Shown here one piece after another: positions 53,164 to 61,918 of a stretch of DNA of 64,000 nucleotides; the first letter of the stretch is position 1; every line of letters begins with the position of its first letter. The stretch spans positions 124,001-188,000 of the forward strand of contig CACHPL010000001.1 in the NCBI GenBank assembly GCA_902581795.1. Reading direction: 5' to 3'. A model generated the notes under the pieces. The model worked only from the letters and a program-made list of their open reading frames with translations. It was not told where the DNA came from and did no database searches. The position numbers and the translations under genes are program-made. The DNA is from an uncultured Pelagibacteraceae bacterium (lineage in GTDB: Bacteria > Pseudomonadota > Alphaproteobacteria > Pelagibacterales > Pelagibacteraceae).

Positions 53164-54053
53164 TATCTAAACCTATAACGTCTGGCGTTATATCCATAAA
53201 ACACTATTGAAATAATTATAATTATTCCGCCAATTATCGTATTTGCGCTTGGTATTTCATTTATTCCTAACAATGGAAGCCACACCCAGAAAATTCCTCC
53301 TAAAACTTCAGTAAGTGAAAGAAGTGTAAGGTCAGCAGCGGGTAAATATTTTGCATTAGATGAATATAAAATAAGAGCAGAACAAACTAAAAATCCATGT
53401 AATGCTGATAAAGAAGTATTTTTTAATGATATTAAAATATTGCTATCATAAAAAAGTAAAACTAAAAGTGAAGCACTTGCTGCTATAATACCCCCCAAAG
53501 AAACTGTTGTAAGTTTTGGAACTTTTTTTCTCCATCGAAGAGAAACGGTAAATCCTGCAAAAGCTGAGGATGAAATTAATCCGTTTATTAAACCAAATAA
53601 TGTTCCAGTCTCTTTACTTTCAAAAGAAATTAAAATTATTCCTGCTGCTGCTATAATCATAGCTATTAGTGTGCTTTTTGAAATTTTTTCCTTTAAAAAA
53701 ATATACGCCAATAAAGCTGCAATAAAAGGCATCGCTCCTAACATCATTAAAGTAACAGCAGCCGTAGTTGTGGTTATCGAAAACACAAATGTTATATTGG
53801 CGACCCCAAGGCATGCTCCTCCAATTAATCCTGGAAAACCAATTTCTTTATAATTATTTGTAAATTTTATTCCCTCATTTAAGAATAAATAGATATTTAA
53901 GATTAAAAAGATGGCTGAACCTCTAATTAAAGAGTATTGCCAAGGAATTAGTTCTGCATTGTTAATGTTTCTAACTATAAAAGGCCCAAAAGACCAAATT
54001 AAACCAGCTAATAAAACAAAAAACATAGCTGAGCTAACTTTGCTTTTTGACAT
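53160..54053 (-). CDS. EamA/DMT-family transporter
   Basis: A 297-residue membrane protein with two EamA repeats and about ten helices. N-terminus MSKSKVSSAMFFVLLAGLIW; the ATG at 54053 overlaps the ETF-QO stop as TGATG, so it is translated by coupling. Family motif GPFIVRNINNAELIPWQYSLIRG near the start. It ends the dimethylglycine dehydrogenase operon and may export a product, but no substrate is evident. It differs in sequence from the DMT protein at 5012. Confidence 0.87.
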   Translation of the reverse strand: MSKSKVSSAMFFVLLAGLIWSFGPFIVRNINNAELIPWQYSLIRGSAIFLILNIYLFLNEGIKFTNNYKEIGFPGLIGGACLGVANITFVFSITTTTAAVTLMMLGAMPFIAALLAYIFLKEKISKSTLIAMIIAAAGIILISFESKETGTLFGLINGLISSSAFAGFTVSLRWRKKVPKLTTVSLGGIIAASASLLVLLFYDSNILISLKNTSLSALHGFLVCSALILYSSNAKYLPAADLTLLSLTEVLGGIFWVWLPLLGINEIPSANTIIGGIIIIISIVFYGYNARRYRFRY

Positions 54054-55660
54054 CACATATTACCGTACTTAGGTCCGCCACCACCCTCGGGTGCGACCCA
54101 AGTAATATTTTGAGAAGGTTCTTTAATATCGCAAGTTTTACAATGGATACAGTTTTGTGAATTAATTACAAACTGGTTTTGTTGGACTTCATAAACTCCC
54201 ACTGGACAATATCTTTGAGCAGGTTCATCGTATTCTTTTAAAGTATATTGGATCGGTAAGTACTTATTTTTTAATTTTAAATGTACAGGCTGATTTTCTG
54301 TGTGATTAGTACCTGTCAAATAAACTGAGCTCGTTTTATCAAAAGTTAATTTGCCGTCTGGTTTTGGATACTCTATTTTTGGCATTTTATTTGCAGGTTT
54401 TAATACTTCATGGTCGGCGTGTTTATGTTTTAATGTAAAAGGTAATTTTCCTCTGAATAAAATCTGATCTAGGCCAGTAAAAATAATTCCTAAAACCAAG
54501 CCCCAACCAAAACTTGGTTTGACATTTCTGGCAGCATGAAGTTCTTCATAAACCCAACTTTTTTTAAATAATTCTTCGTATAAAGATAATTTTCTTTTAT
54601 TTTTAATATGTTCAACAATAGTTTCAGCAGCTATCATCCCGCTTTTCATTGCTGTGTGAGTTCCTTTAATCTTGGGCATATTTAAAGTTCCTGCATCGCA
54701 ACCAACTAATAAAGCTCCGGGCATATACATTTTTGGTAAACTTTGAAGACCACCCTCAATTAAAGCTCTGGCACCAAAAGAAATTCTTTTTCCTCCCTCA
54801 AACATTTTTCTTATTGCTTTGTGTGTTTTAAATCTTTGAAACTCATCAAATGGAGATAGGTGTGGGTTTTGGTAATCAAGTCCAATTACATAACCAAGAA
54901 AAATTTGTTTATTCTCAGCATGATAAATAAAACTTCCTCCGTACGTTTTACTATCTAAAGGCCAGCCAGCAGTATGCATAACTAAACCTTCTTGATGCTG
55001 TTCGTCACTTACTTCCCAAATTTCTTTTAAACCAATACCGTATTGTTGTGGATTTTTCCCTTCATCAAGATTAAACTTTTTAATTAATTCTTTTCCCAAA
55101 TGTCCCCTGCATCCCTCTGAGAATACTGTGACTTTAGCATGGAGCTCCATTCCCTCTTGATAACCATCTTTCTTGTTACCATCTTTATCTAAACCCATAT
55201 CAAGAGTTGCTACTCCTTTTATAGATCCATCTTCGTTATAAAGTACTTCACTTGCGGGAAATCCAGGAAAAATTTCAACTCCCAATTTTTCAGCCTGCTC
55301 TGCCAACCAACGACATAAATTTGCAAGACTTACAATATAATTATTATGATTTTTTTGAACTGCTGGTAAAAGCCAAGTTGGCCAACTTAATGAGGAATTT
55401 TTTCCTAAAAATAAAAACTTTTCTTTTGAAACTTTCGTTTTAATGGGTGCACCCTGCTCTCTCCATTTGGGCAACAGCTCATCAAGAGCCCTGGTTTCTA
55501 AAACATTTCCACTTAATATATGAGCACCGACCTCAGCACCTTTTTCTAAGATACAGATATTTAATTTTGGTTCTAATTGTTTTAGTTTAATTGCAGTTGA
55601 TAAACCTGATGGTCCAGCACCAACTATAACTACATCGTATTGCATTGTCTCTCGAGCCAT
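54053..55660 (-). CDS. Electron transfer flavoprotein:ubiquinone oxidoreductase
   Basis: A 535-residue ETF-QO. FAD motif YDVVIVGAGPSGLSTAIKL near the N-terminus and a C-terminal [4Fe-4S] domain with cysteines in YCPVGVYEV and NCIHCKTCDIKEPSQNITWV. The last segment GGGGPKYGNM is the usual ETF-QO tail. It passes electrons from ETF to ubiquinone in the inner membrane. It is in one operon with etfBA and the dehydrogenase that feeds them. Confidence 0.96.
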   Translation of the reverse strand: MARETMQYDVVIVGAGPSGLSTAIKLKQLEPKLNICILEKGAEVGAHILSGNVLETRALDELLPKWREQGAPIKTKVSKEKFLFLGKNSSLSWPTWLLPAVQKNHNNYIVSLANLCRWLAEQAEKLGVEIFPGFPASEVLYNEDGSIKGVATLDMGLDKDGNKKDGYQEGMELHAKVTVFSEGCRGHLGKELIKKFNLDEGKNPQQYGIGLKEIWEVSDEQHQEGLVMHTAGWPLDSKTYGGSFIYHAENKQIFLGYVIGLDYQNPHLSPFDEFQRFKTHKAIRKMFEGGKRISFGARALIEGGLQSLPKMYMPGALLVGCDAGTLNMPKIKGTHTAMKSGMIAAETIVEHIKNKRKLSLYEELFKKSWVYEELHAARNVKPSFGWGLVLGIIFTGLDQILFRGKLPFTLKHKHADHEVLKPANKMPKIEYPKPDGKLTFDKTSSVYLTGTNHTENQPVHLKLKNKYLPIQYTLKEYDEPAQRYCPVGVYEVQQNQFVINSQNCIHCKTCDIKEPSQNITWVAPEGGGGPKYGNM

Positions 55661-55681
55661 GCAGGGACTATATCAAAATAA

Positions 55682-56635
55682 TTATTTTTGGATAGTATTG
55701 AGTTTGTTTAACTCGGAAAGGAACTCGGGAAGGGCTTTGAATAAGTCTGCTTCTAAACCATAATCAGCGATACTGAATATTGGAGCTTCACCATCTTTGT
55801 TAATTGCGACAATTATTTTGCTCTCTTTCATTCCAGCTAAGTGCTGAATCGCTCCTGAGATTCCAACAGCAATATATAAATCTGGCACAACAACTTTTCC
55901 TGTTTGACCGACTTGATGATCATTACTTATATAACCAGCATCAACAGCTGCACGTGATGCACCGACTGCTGCATTTAATTTATCAGCAATATCATTAATG
56001 AGTTTAAAATTTTCTCCACTTTCTAATCCTCTGCCACCAGAAACTACTATTCTGGCAGTTCCAAGTTCTGGTCTTTCTGATTTTGTTTCTTCTCTTTTTA
56101 CAAATTTAGAAAAGTTAGGAACATCTGCTGCATCTACTTTATCAATTTGTGCAGAACCTCCGGTTTTTGGAGCAGGTTCAAATGATGTTGGTCTAATTGT
56201 TACACATCTTTTTTTATCATTACTTTTCACCGTCGCAAATGCATTCCCTGCATAAATTGGTCTTACAAAAGTATCTGGTGAGTTTACTTTTATAACATCG
56301 CTCACTTGAGAAGTATCTAGTGCAGCTGCAACCCTTGGCATAAAGTTTTTTCCAAAAGTATTTGCTGATGCAACAATATGATCATATTTTTCAGAATGTT
56401 TTGTCACAAGCGGAGCTAGGTTTTCTGGTAAATAATTTTGATAATTAGGAGAATCGCAGTGTAAAACTTTTTTAACTAGAGGAACTGCTGCAACTTCTTT
56501 GGCTACGTTTTCAGATCCACTTCCAGCAACCAAAACATGAACCTCAGCATCAATTTTAGATGCTGCTGTTATCGCATTCAAAGTAAATGGTTTAAGATTT
56601 TTATTATTATGTTCTGCTATCAATAATACTGACAT
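55682..56635 (-). CDS. etfA: Electron transfer flavoprotein alpha subunit
   Basis: A 317-residue EtfA. The C-terminal FAD-binding region is intact: IVVSGGRGLESGENF, VGASRAAVDAGYISNDHQVGQTGKVVVPDLYIAVGISGAIQH, and SKIIVAINKDGEAPIFSIADYG. With EtfB it carries electrons from the dehydrogenase to ETF-QO. Its start shares one base with the etfB stop. Confidence 0.97.
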   Translation of the reverse strand: MSVLLIAEHNNKNLKPFTLNAITAASKIDAEVHVLVAGSGSENVAKEVAAVPLVKKVLHCDSPNYQNYLPENLAPLVTKHSEKYDHIVASANTFGKNFMPRVAAALDTSQVSDVIKVNSPDTFVRPIYAGNAFATVKSNDKKRCVTIRPTSFEPAPKTGGSAQIDKVDAADVPNFSKFVKREETKSERPELGTARIVVSGGRGLESGENFKLINDIADKLNAAVGASRAAVDAGYISNDHQVGQTGKVVVPDLYIAVGISGAIQHLAGMKESKIIVAINKDGEAPIFSIADYGLEADLFKALPEFLSELNKLNTIQK

Positions 56636-57384
56636 TAAATTACCTTCGCCTCATTTTTAAGTTTGCTAACAAGTTCTGCTACATTTGCAACTTTAATTCC
56701 TGCTTTTCTTTTTGGTGGTTCTTCTACTTTTAACTGCTGAACTCTGTTTGTTATGTCTACGCCTAAATCTTTAGCTGCCATTTGTTCAATCGGTTTCTTT
56801 TTAGCTTTCATAATATTTGGTAAAGAGGCATATCGAGGTTCATTAAGTCTTAAATCGCAAGTGACAACCGCTGGTAAATTTACCTCAACTGTCTCTAAAC
56901 CTTCATCAATTTCTCTTACTATTTCCATGCTCTTATCTTTTAAATTTACTTTTGAACTAAAGGTAGCTTGTGGCCAATTCAACATAGCGGCTAACATCTG
57001 ACCTGTTTGATTACAATCATCATCGATTGCTTGCTTGCCTAAAAAAACCATGTCAGGTTTTTCTTTTTCTACAACTTTTTTTAAAATTTTTGCTATGCCT
57101 AATGGCTCAATATAGTTATCTGATTTAACATGAATTCCTTTATCAGCTCCAACTGCCAAAGCTTTTCTAACCGTTTCTTGTGCTTTTTCTTCTCCAATTG
57201 TAACTGCAACAACTTCTTTTACTTTTCCAGACTCTTTAAGTTTTATTGACTCTTCAACCGCATTATCATCTGGTGGGTTAGTTGACATTTTAACATTATC
57301 AGTATGAACACCTGATCCGTCCTCTTTGACTCTAATTTGAACGTTGTAATCAATAACTCTTTTAACAGCTACTAAAATTTTCAT
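56635..57384 (-). CDS. etfB: Electron transfer flavoprotein beta subunit
   Basis: A 249-residue EtfB with AMP-binding-fold motifs [38 protein letters not shown], and [23 protein letters not shown]. The start lies one base after the dimethylglycine dehydrogenase stop and the end overlaps etfA by one base. Confidence 0.97.
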   Translation of the reverse strand: MKILVAVKRVIDYNVQIRVKEDGSGVHTDNVKMSTNPPDDNAVEESIKLKESGKVKEVVAVTIGEEKAQETVRKALAVGADKGIHVKSDNYIEPLGIAKILKKVVEKEKPDMVFLGKQAIDDDCNQTGQMLAAMLNWPQATFSSKVNLKDKSMEIVREIDEGLETVEVNLPAVVTCDLRLNEPRYASLPNIMKAKKKPIEQMAAKDLGVDITNRVQQLKVEEPPKRKAGIKVANVAELVSKLKNEAKVI

Positions 57385-59817
57385 TTAAGCTCTAAGTAAT
57401 TTATTTTCTGAATCGTATGGAGAGTCTTCGATAATAGAAACTTCATGCATTTTACCTAATATATCTATTTTAAGTTTTTGTCCAACTTTTGCATATTCTG
57501 GTTTAACCATACCCAAAGCGATAGATTTTTTTAATCTAAATCCATAATCTCCCCCAGTTGCTCTACCAATTACAGAGCCATTTTCATAAATAGGATTATT
57601 CCCAAGAACATCAGCATCTGAAACGCCATGAATTTCCATAGTTACTAATTTATTTGAAAAGCCCTTTGCTCTCCATTTGTCTAATGCCGCACGTCCAATA
57701 AAATCTCCTTTGTTTGGATGAATAAATCTATCTAATCCAGACTCGTAAGGTGCATATTCAATTGAAAGTTCTGTACCAACTAGCTTATATGATTTCTCAA
57801 CTCTTAAACTGTTCATAGCTCTTATGCCGTAAGGTTTTAGATTAAATTCTTTACCAGCTTCTATTAGCTTATCGAATATATGATTTTGATATTCAATTGG
57901 ATGATGAAGTTCCCAACCTAGTTCACCAACAAAGTTAACTCTCATTGCGTTGCAGGGAGCAAGACCAATATCAATATTTTGTGCACTTAACCATTTGAAT
58001 TTTTCGTTAGAAAAATCGGCCTTAGAAACTTTTTGCATAAGCTTTCTAGCCTTCGGTCCTGAAACAACTAAGACACCCATGCTATTTGTTAAATTTTCAT
58101 ACTGAACAGATCCATCTTTTGGCATCCATTTATGTATCCAATCATGATCTAAGCATTGAAAGGCCCCCGCTGACACCAAGTAAAAACTATCCTGTGCTTC
58201 TCGCATTATTGTAAATTCAGAATGCACTCCGCCTTTGGTGTTTAGTGCGTGACATAGATTAATTCTTCCAATTTTTTTTGGAAGTTTGTTTGCAACCAAC
58301 TTATCTAAAAATTCTTCTGCTCCTGGTCCCTTAATTCTGCATTTACCAAAAGCGGACATATCTAAAAGTCCAACATTCTCTTTCACATTTTTACATTCTT
58401 TTTCTACACTCTTAAACCAGTCCGATCTTCTAAAAGACCAATCGTCTTCTTGTTTTGCTCCGTCTGTTGCAAAAAAGTTTGCTCTCTCCCAGCCAAATTT
58501 TTGTCCAAATACAGCGCCTAATTTTTTTAAACGATCGTAGCATGGAGCTTGTCTTAATGGTCTTCCAGCCTCTCTTTCTTCGTCAGGATAATGAATTGTA
58601 AATACATTTGCATATGCTTCTTCATTTTTTTTCATTAAATAAGACTTTGTTACGTAAGATCCATATCTTCTTGGATCAACTCCGAGCATATCAATTGTTG
58701 GTTCACCATCTACTATCCACTCTGCTAATTGCCAACCCGCTCCTCCAGCAGCTGTAATTCCAAAACTATGGCCATCATTTATCCAAAAATTTTTAAGTCC
58801 TGGTGCAGGACCAACTATTGGATTTCCATCAGGTGTATAACAGATCGCTCCGTTATAAACTTTTTTTACGCCAACTTCAGCGAAAGCAGGTACTCGTTTT
58901 ATTGCTCCCTCTATATGTGGAGCTAATCGATCTAAATCTTCTTGAAATAATTCATACTCACTATCTTTTGATGGGCCGTTTACATAACAACACGGCGCTC
59001 CTTTTTCGTAAGGTCCTAAAATAAATCCTCCAGCTTCTTCTCTCATATACCAAGAATTATCACTATCTCTAAGTACTCCCATTTCTGGTTTACCTTCTTT
59101 TTTTCTTTTTTGAAGTTCAGGATGAGGTTCTGTAACAATATATTGATGCTCAACTGGTATAGCGGGAATTTCAATCCCGACCATCTCTCCTGTTTGTCTT
59201 GCAAAGTTTCCACTACATGAAACAACATGCTCACAAGATATATGGCCTTTGTCAGTCTCGACTGTCCAACCATCTTTGGTTCGTTTAATACCAATGACTG
59301 TAGTATTTCTATAAATTTCTGCTCCAAGATTTCTAGCGCCTGTAGCTAGTGCCTGGGTGAGATCAGCTGGTTGTATATATCCATCTTCCGGATGTTGAAT
59401 TGCACCAGCGAGACCTTCAATATTACATAATGGCCAAATTTCTTTTACCTGTTCGGGTTTTAAAAATTTTACATTTACTCCAATCGTTTTTGCTACACCT
59501 GCATATTGATGGTATTCATCCATACGATCCCTTGTTTGCGCTAAACGAATATTTGAAACAACGCTGAAACCGACTTTTTTTCCAGTTTCTTTTTCTAAAG
59601 ATTTATATAATTGAACAGCATATCTGTGTAATTGCCCAACTGAATAACTCATATTAAAAAGAGGCAAAAGTCCTGCTGCATGCCAAGTTGAGCCGGAAGT
59701 CAGCTCTTTTCTTTCGGCTAACACAACATCTGACCAGCCTTTTTTTGCAAGGTGATAAAGTGTGCTAACTCCAACCGCGCCTCCTCCTATAACAAATACT
59801 TTGGCTTTTGATTTCAT
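57385..59817 (-). CDS. Dimethylglycine/sarcosine dehydrogenase, FAD plus GcvT domains
   Basis: An 810-residue protein with an N-terminal FAD-dependent oxidase domain (VFVIGGGAVGVSTLYHLAKKG; SGSTWHAAGLLPLF) and, from about residue 420, a folate-binding GcvT-like domain ending in GMVKPEYAKVGQKLKIDILGK. This matches the dimethylglycine/sarcosine dehydrogenase family, which uses ETF as acceptor. The next genes are etfB, etfA and ETF-QO, so the electron path is encoded in order. The exact substrate (dimethylglycine or sarcosine) cannot be fixed by eye; with soxBDAG present, dimethylglycine is favoured. Confidence 0.9.
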   Translation of the reverse strand: MKSKAKVFVIGGGAVGVSTLYHLAKKGWSDVVLAERKELTSGSTWHAAGLLPLFNMSYSVGQLHRYAVQLYKSLEKETGKKVGFSVVSNIRLAQTRDRMDEYHQYAGVAKTIGVNVKFLKPEQVKEIWPLCNIEGLAGAIQHPEDGYIQPADLTQALATGARNLGAEIYRNTTVIGIKRTKDGWTVETDKGHISCEHVVSCSGNFARQTGEMVGIEIPAIPVEHQYIVTEPHPELQKRKKEGKPEMGVLRDSDNSWYMREEAGGFILGPYEKGAPCCYVNGPSKDSEYELFQEDLDRLAPHIEGAIKRVPAFAEVGVKKVYNGAICYTPDGNPIVGPAPGLKNFWINDGHSFGITAAGGAGWQLAEWIVDGEPTIDMLGVDPRRYGSYVTKSYLMKKNEEAYANVFTIHYPDEEREAGRPLRQAPCYDRLKKLGAVFGQKFGWERANFFATDGAKQEDDWSFRRSDWFKSVEKECKNVKENVGLLDMSAFGKCRIKGPGAEEFLDKLVANKLPKKIGRINLCHALNTKGGVHSEFTIMREAQDSFYLVSAGAFQCLDHDWIHKWMPKDGSVQYENLTNSMGVLVVSGPKARKLMQKVSKADFSNEKFKWLSAQNIDIGLAPCNAMRVNFVGELGWELHHPIEYQNHIFDKLIEAGKEFNLKPYGIRAMNSLRVEKSYKLVGTELSIEYAPYESGLDRFIHPNKGDFIGRAALDKWRAKGFSNKLVTMEIHGVSDADVLGNNPIYENGSVIGRATGGDYGFRLKKSIALGMVKPEYAKVGQKLKIDILGKMHEVSIIEDSPYDSENKLLRA

Positions 59818-59866
59818 AAATTAAGAATATGACAACTAAAGCAAGATTGAAATGGTTAAAAAAGCT

Positions 59867-60301
59867 TTATTTTTGTTTTGACTTGTATGAATATCGCTGT
59901 TTGTTAGCAGGAAATGCTTCCGTTGGTGTGACCATTTTGAATTCTTTCAAATGCAAAACCCACTTTAAATTAGAAAGGTTATTTTTAGCTATTTCTTTAC
60001 TTTCTTTAAGTTTGTCTTTTTGTTTAATAATTTTACTTTTAACAAAAGCGGATTGTTCTATAACTGTCTTTTCTACAAGTTCAGCTTTTTTGATTACCTT
60101 CTTCCTCTCTTTTAAAAAAACGTGTTCTAATGTAGATTTACCTGTTTTTTGCTGTATCGTGTAATTAGCAACAGTTGATAAGGAAGATTGAAATACTCTA
60201 CCTTGTGATGCTCCGGCAGCTGGAGCCATCATAGATAAAGATTGCTGATAGCATCCAGACGTAATAAGCCCTGAAAATATTAAAATTATTACCTTTTTCA
60301 T
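59867..60301 (-). CDS. Uncharacterised lipoprotein, paralogue of the next
   Basis: A 144-residue protein with a lipoprotein signal peptide (MKKVIILIFSGLITSGC, cysteine at 17). After the cysteine come YQQSLSMMAPAAGASQG and later KTGKSTLEHVF, a pattern shared with the gene at 60425. The rest is a lysine-rich helical tail. No known domain. It lies near the end of the dehydrogenase gene, 49 bases away on the same strand. Confidence 0.72.
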   Translation of the reverse strand: MKKVIILIFSGLITSGCYQQSLSMMAPAAGASQGRVFQSSLSTVANYTIQQKTGKSTLEHVFLKERKKVIKKAELVEKTVIEQSAFVKSKIIKQKDKLKESKEIAKNNLSNLKWVLHLKEFKMVTPTEAFPANKQRYSYKSKQK

Positions 60302-60424
60302 TCAAGGATCCGATTAACATCAAATATGGTTATGTGATAGAGAAATTTAAGTTACAGATTATTACCTTTTAACTTATTAACAGCCTAAATGATGCACGTG
60401 AAAAAAATAAATTTATAGTTGTAT

Positions 60425-60808
60425 TTATTTTTGAATTTTAAATTTTTGTTCAGTTTTTAAACTTATTAGTTGTTTTCTTCTTTTCTCAAAGTTTGATTTT
60501 AACAATTCTTTTTGAAATTTCTCAATTCTAGTTTTGATTGAAGAACACAATTTTAAATTTTGCTCGCAAGGGTTTATCTTCGTCTTTGTTTCTTTAACAG
60601 TTTTAATTTGGGAATCAGTCAAGATATGTTCCATTGGAGTTTTACCAGTTTTATGTTTAACACCGTATGAAACTGAAGTTGAAACCAGCGACTGTGAGAT
60701 CTTACCTTGTGTTAAACCGCTTGTTGCAGGCGCAACATAAGTTAAAGAGCTTTGATAACAGCCCGAAAGTAAAAGGACTAAAAAAAATAATCCTATAAGT
60801 TTTTTCAT
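60425..60808 (-). CDS. Uncharacterised lipoprotein, paralogue of the previous
   Basis: A 127-residue protein with lipobox (LFFLVLLLSGC, cysteine at 17). It shares with its neighbour SGCYQxSLxxxAPA, QGxxxQSxxST and KTGKxxxEHxL over about 65 residues, then a divergent lysine/glutamate-rich helical tail. Two such genes in a row suggest a tandem duplication. No known family recognised. A clear promoter (60850-60879) lies upstream. Confidence 0.72.
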   Translation of the reverse strand: MKKLIGLFFLVLLLSGCYQSSLTYVAPATSGLTQGKISQSLVSTSVSYGVKHKTGKTPMEHILTDSQIKTVKETKTKINPCEQNLKLCSSIKTRIEKFQKELLKSNFEKRRKQLISLKTEQKFKIQK

Positions 60809-60849
60809 TTCCTCTCCCTAAAAACGAATCAAACACAAAGTTAATTCGA

Positions 60850-60879
60850 AATATACAGATAATGTATGATGTTATGCAA
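60850..60879 (-). promoter_or_regulatory. Candidate promoter of the lipoprotein pair
   Basis: On the minus strand TTGCAT (60879-60874) and TATATT (60855-60850) are 18 bases apart. The start of transcription would be near 60843, 35 bases before the lipoprotein ATG at 60808, which has a GGGAGAGG ribosome site. The rest of the 159-base gap holds no other clear element. Confidence 0.45.
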
Positions 60880-60967
60880 CTTATAATTTAGTTTGACCTC
60901 CGAATGTCTATTTTCCTAGATAAAATGAGCGCTATTTTAAAACAAATATGCCCAAAATGAGTGAGTC

Positions 60968-61918
60968 TTAAATTATTGACCTCTTTGGCTTTCCTTCTAA
61001 ACATGAATCCATATTTTCCATCATTTGCGAATAGAAAAGTGAATAATTTTCTTCAGTTACATAACCGAGATGCGGAAGTAAAAAAGCGTTAGGTAAAAAT
61101 CTTAATTTATGATCCTGAGGCAAGGGTTCAATATCATAAACGTCCAAACCGGCGCCAGCGATTTCGTCATTCTCTAATGAGCTTATTAAATCTTTTTCAT
61201 TAACTATTGGGCCTCTTGAAGTATTTATTAAAAAACATGTTTTTTTCATTATGTTAAGTTCTTTTTTAGTTATTAAATTTTTGTATCTTTCTCCTAAAAC
61301 AACATGAATAGAGATTACATCTGATTGTTTTAGCAATTCATCTTTTGTCATTGGCAAAACTCCTAATTCATTTGCGATTGATAAATTTAAGTTTTCACTC
61401 CACGCCATAACTTGCATTCCAAAAGCTTTTCCAATTTTGGCTACTTGAGATCCTATTTTCCCCAAACCAATTAAACCTAAAATTTTACCTTTTAATTCAA
61501 GACCAATAGTTGTTTGCCAATAACCTTGAAACATATTATCTGTTTCTTGTTTTACATTTCTCATTATACCTAATATCAAAGTCCATGTAAGTTCTGCGGT
61601 AGGGTTAGAGTTTATATCCGTACCACATACTATAATATTTCTTTTTTTTGCTTCAGCTAGATCTATTGATTTATTCCTCATTCCACTTGTCATGATATAT
61701 TTAAGGTTTTTTAGTCCCGATATAAATGATTTTGAAATATTTGTTCTCTCTCTCATTATAAAAATAGCATCAAAACTCTCCAGTTCAGCCAAAGCTTCAT
61801 CTTCATTATCAAATGGTTTAGTGAAAATTTTAAAACTATATTTATTTTTATATTTTTCTATATCAACAAATTCCTTAAATATATTCTGGTAATCATCTAA
61901 AATTGCTATCTTTATCAT
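60968..61918 (-). CDS. D-isomer-specific 2-hydroxyacid dehydrogenase
   Basis: A 316-residue member of the D-2-hydroxyacid dehydrogenase family. NAD-binding GLIGLGKIGSQVAKIGKAFGM lies near residue 145, NTSRGPIVNEKDL carries the catalytic arginine, and FLLPHLGYVTEENY the catalytic histidine. Members reduce 2-oxoacids such as phosphoglycerate precursors, glyoxylate or hydroxypyruvate. Overlap by one base with the D-amino-acid dehydrogenase gene upstream links the two. The substrate is open. Confidence 0.88.
   Translation of the reverse strand: MIKIAILDDYQNIFKEFVDIEKYKNKYSFKIFTKPFDNEDEALAELESFDAIFIMRERTNISKSFISGLKNLKYIMTSGMRNKSIDLAEAKKRNIIVCGTDINSNPTAELTWTLILGIMRNVKQETDNMFQGYWQTTIGLELKGKILGLIGLGKIGSQVAKIGKAFGMQVMAWSENLNLSIANELGVLPMTKDELLKQSDVISIHVVLGERYKNLITKKELNIMKKTCFLINTSRGPIVNEKDLISSLENDEIAGAGLDVYDIEPLPQDHKLRFLPNAFLLPHLGYVTEENYSLFYSQMMENMDSCLEGKPKRSII

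Noticed and set aside
59829-60164. Plus-strand open frame opposite the first lipoprotein
   Set aside because: It is antisense to a lipoprotein with a good lipobox and a paralogue next door. The plus-strand translation has no domain or ribosome site.
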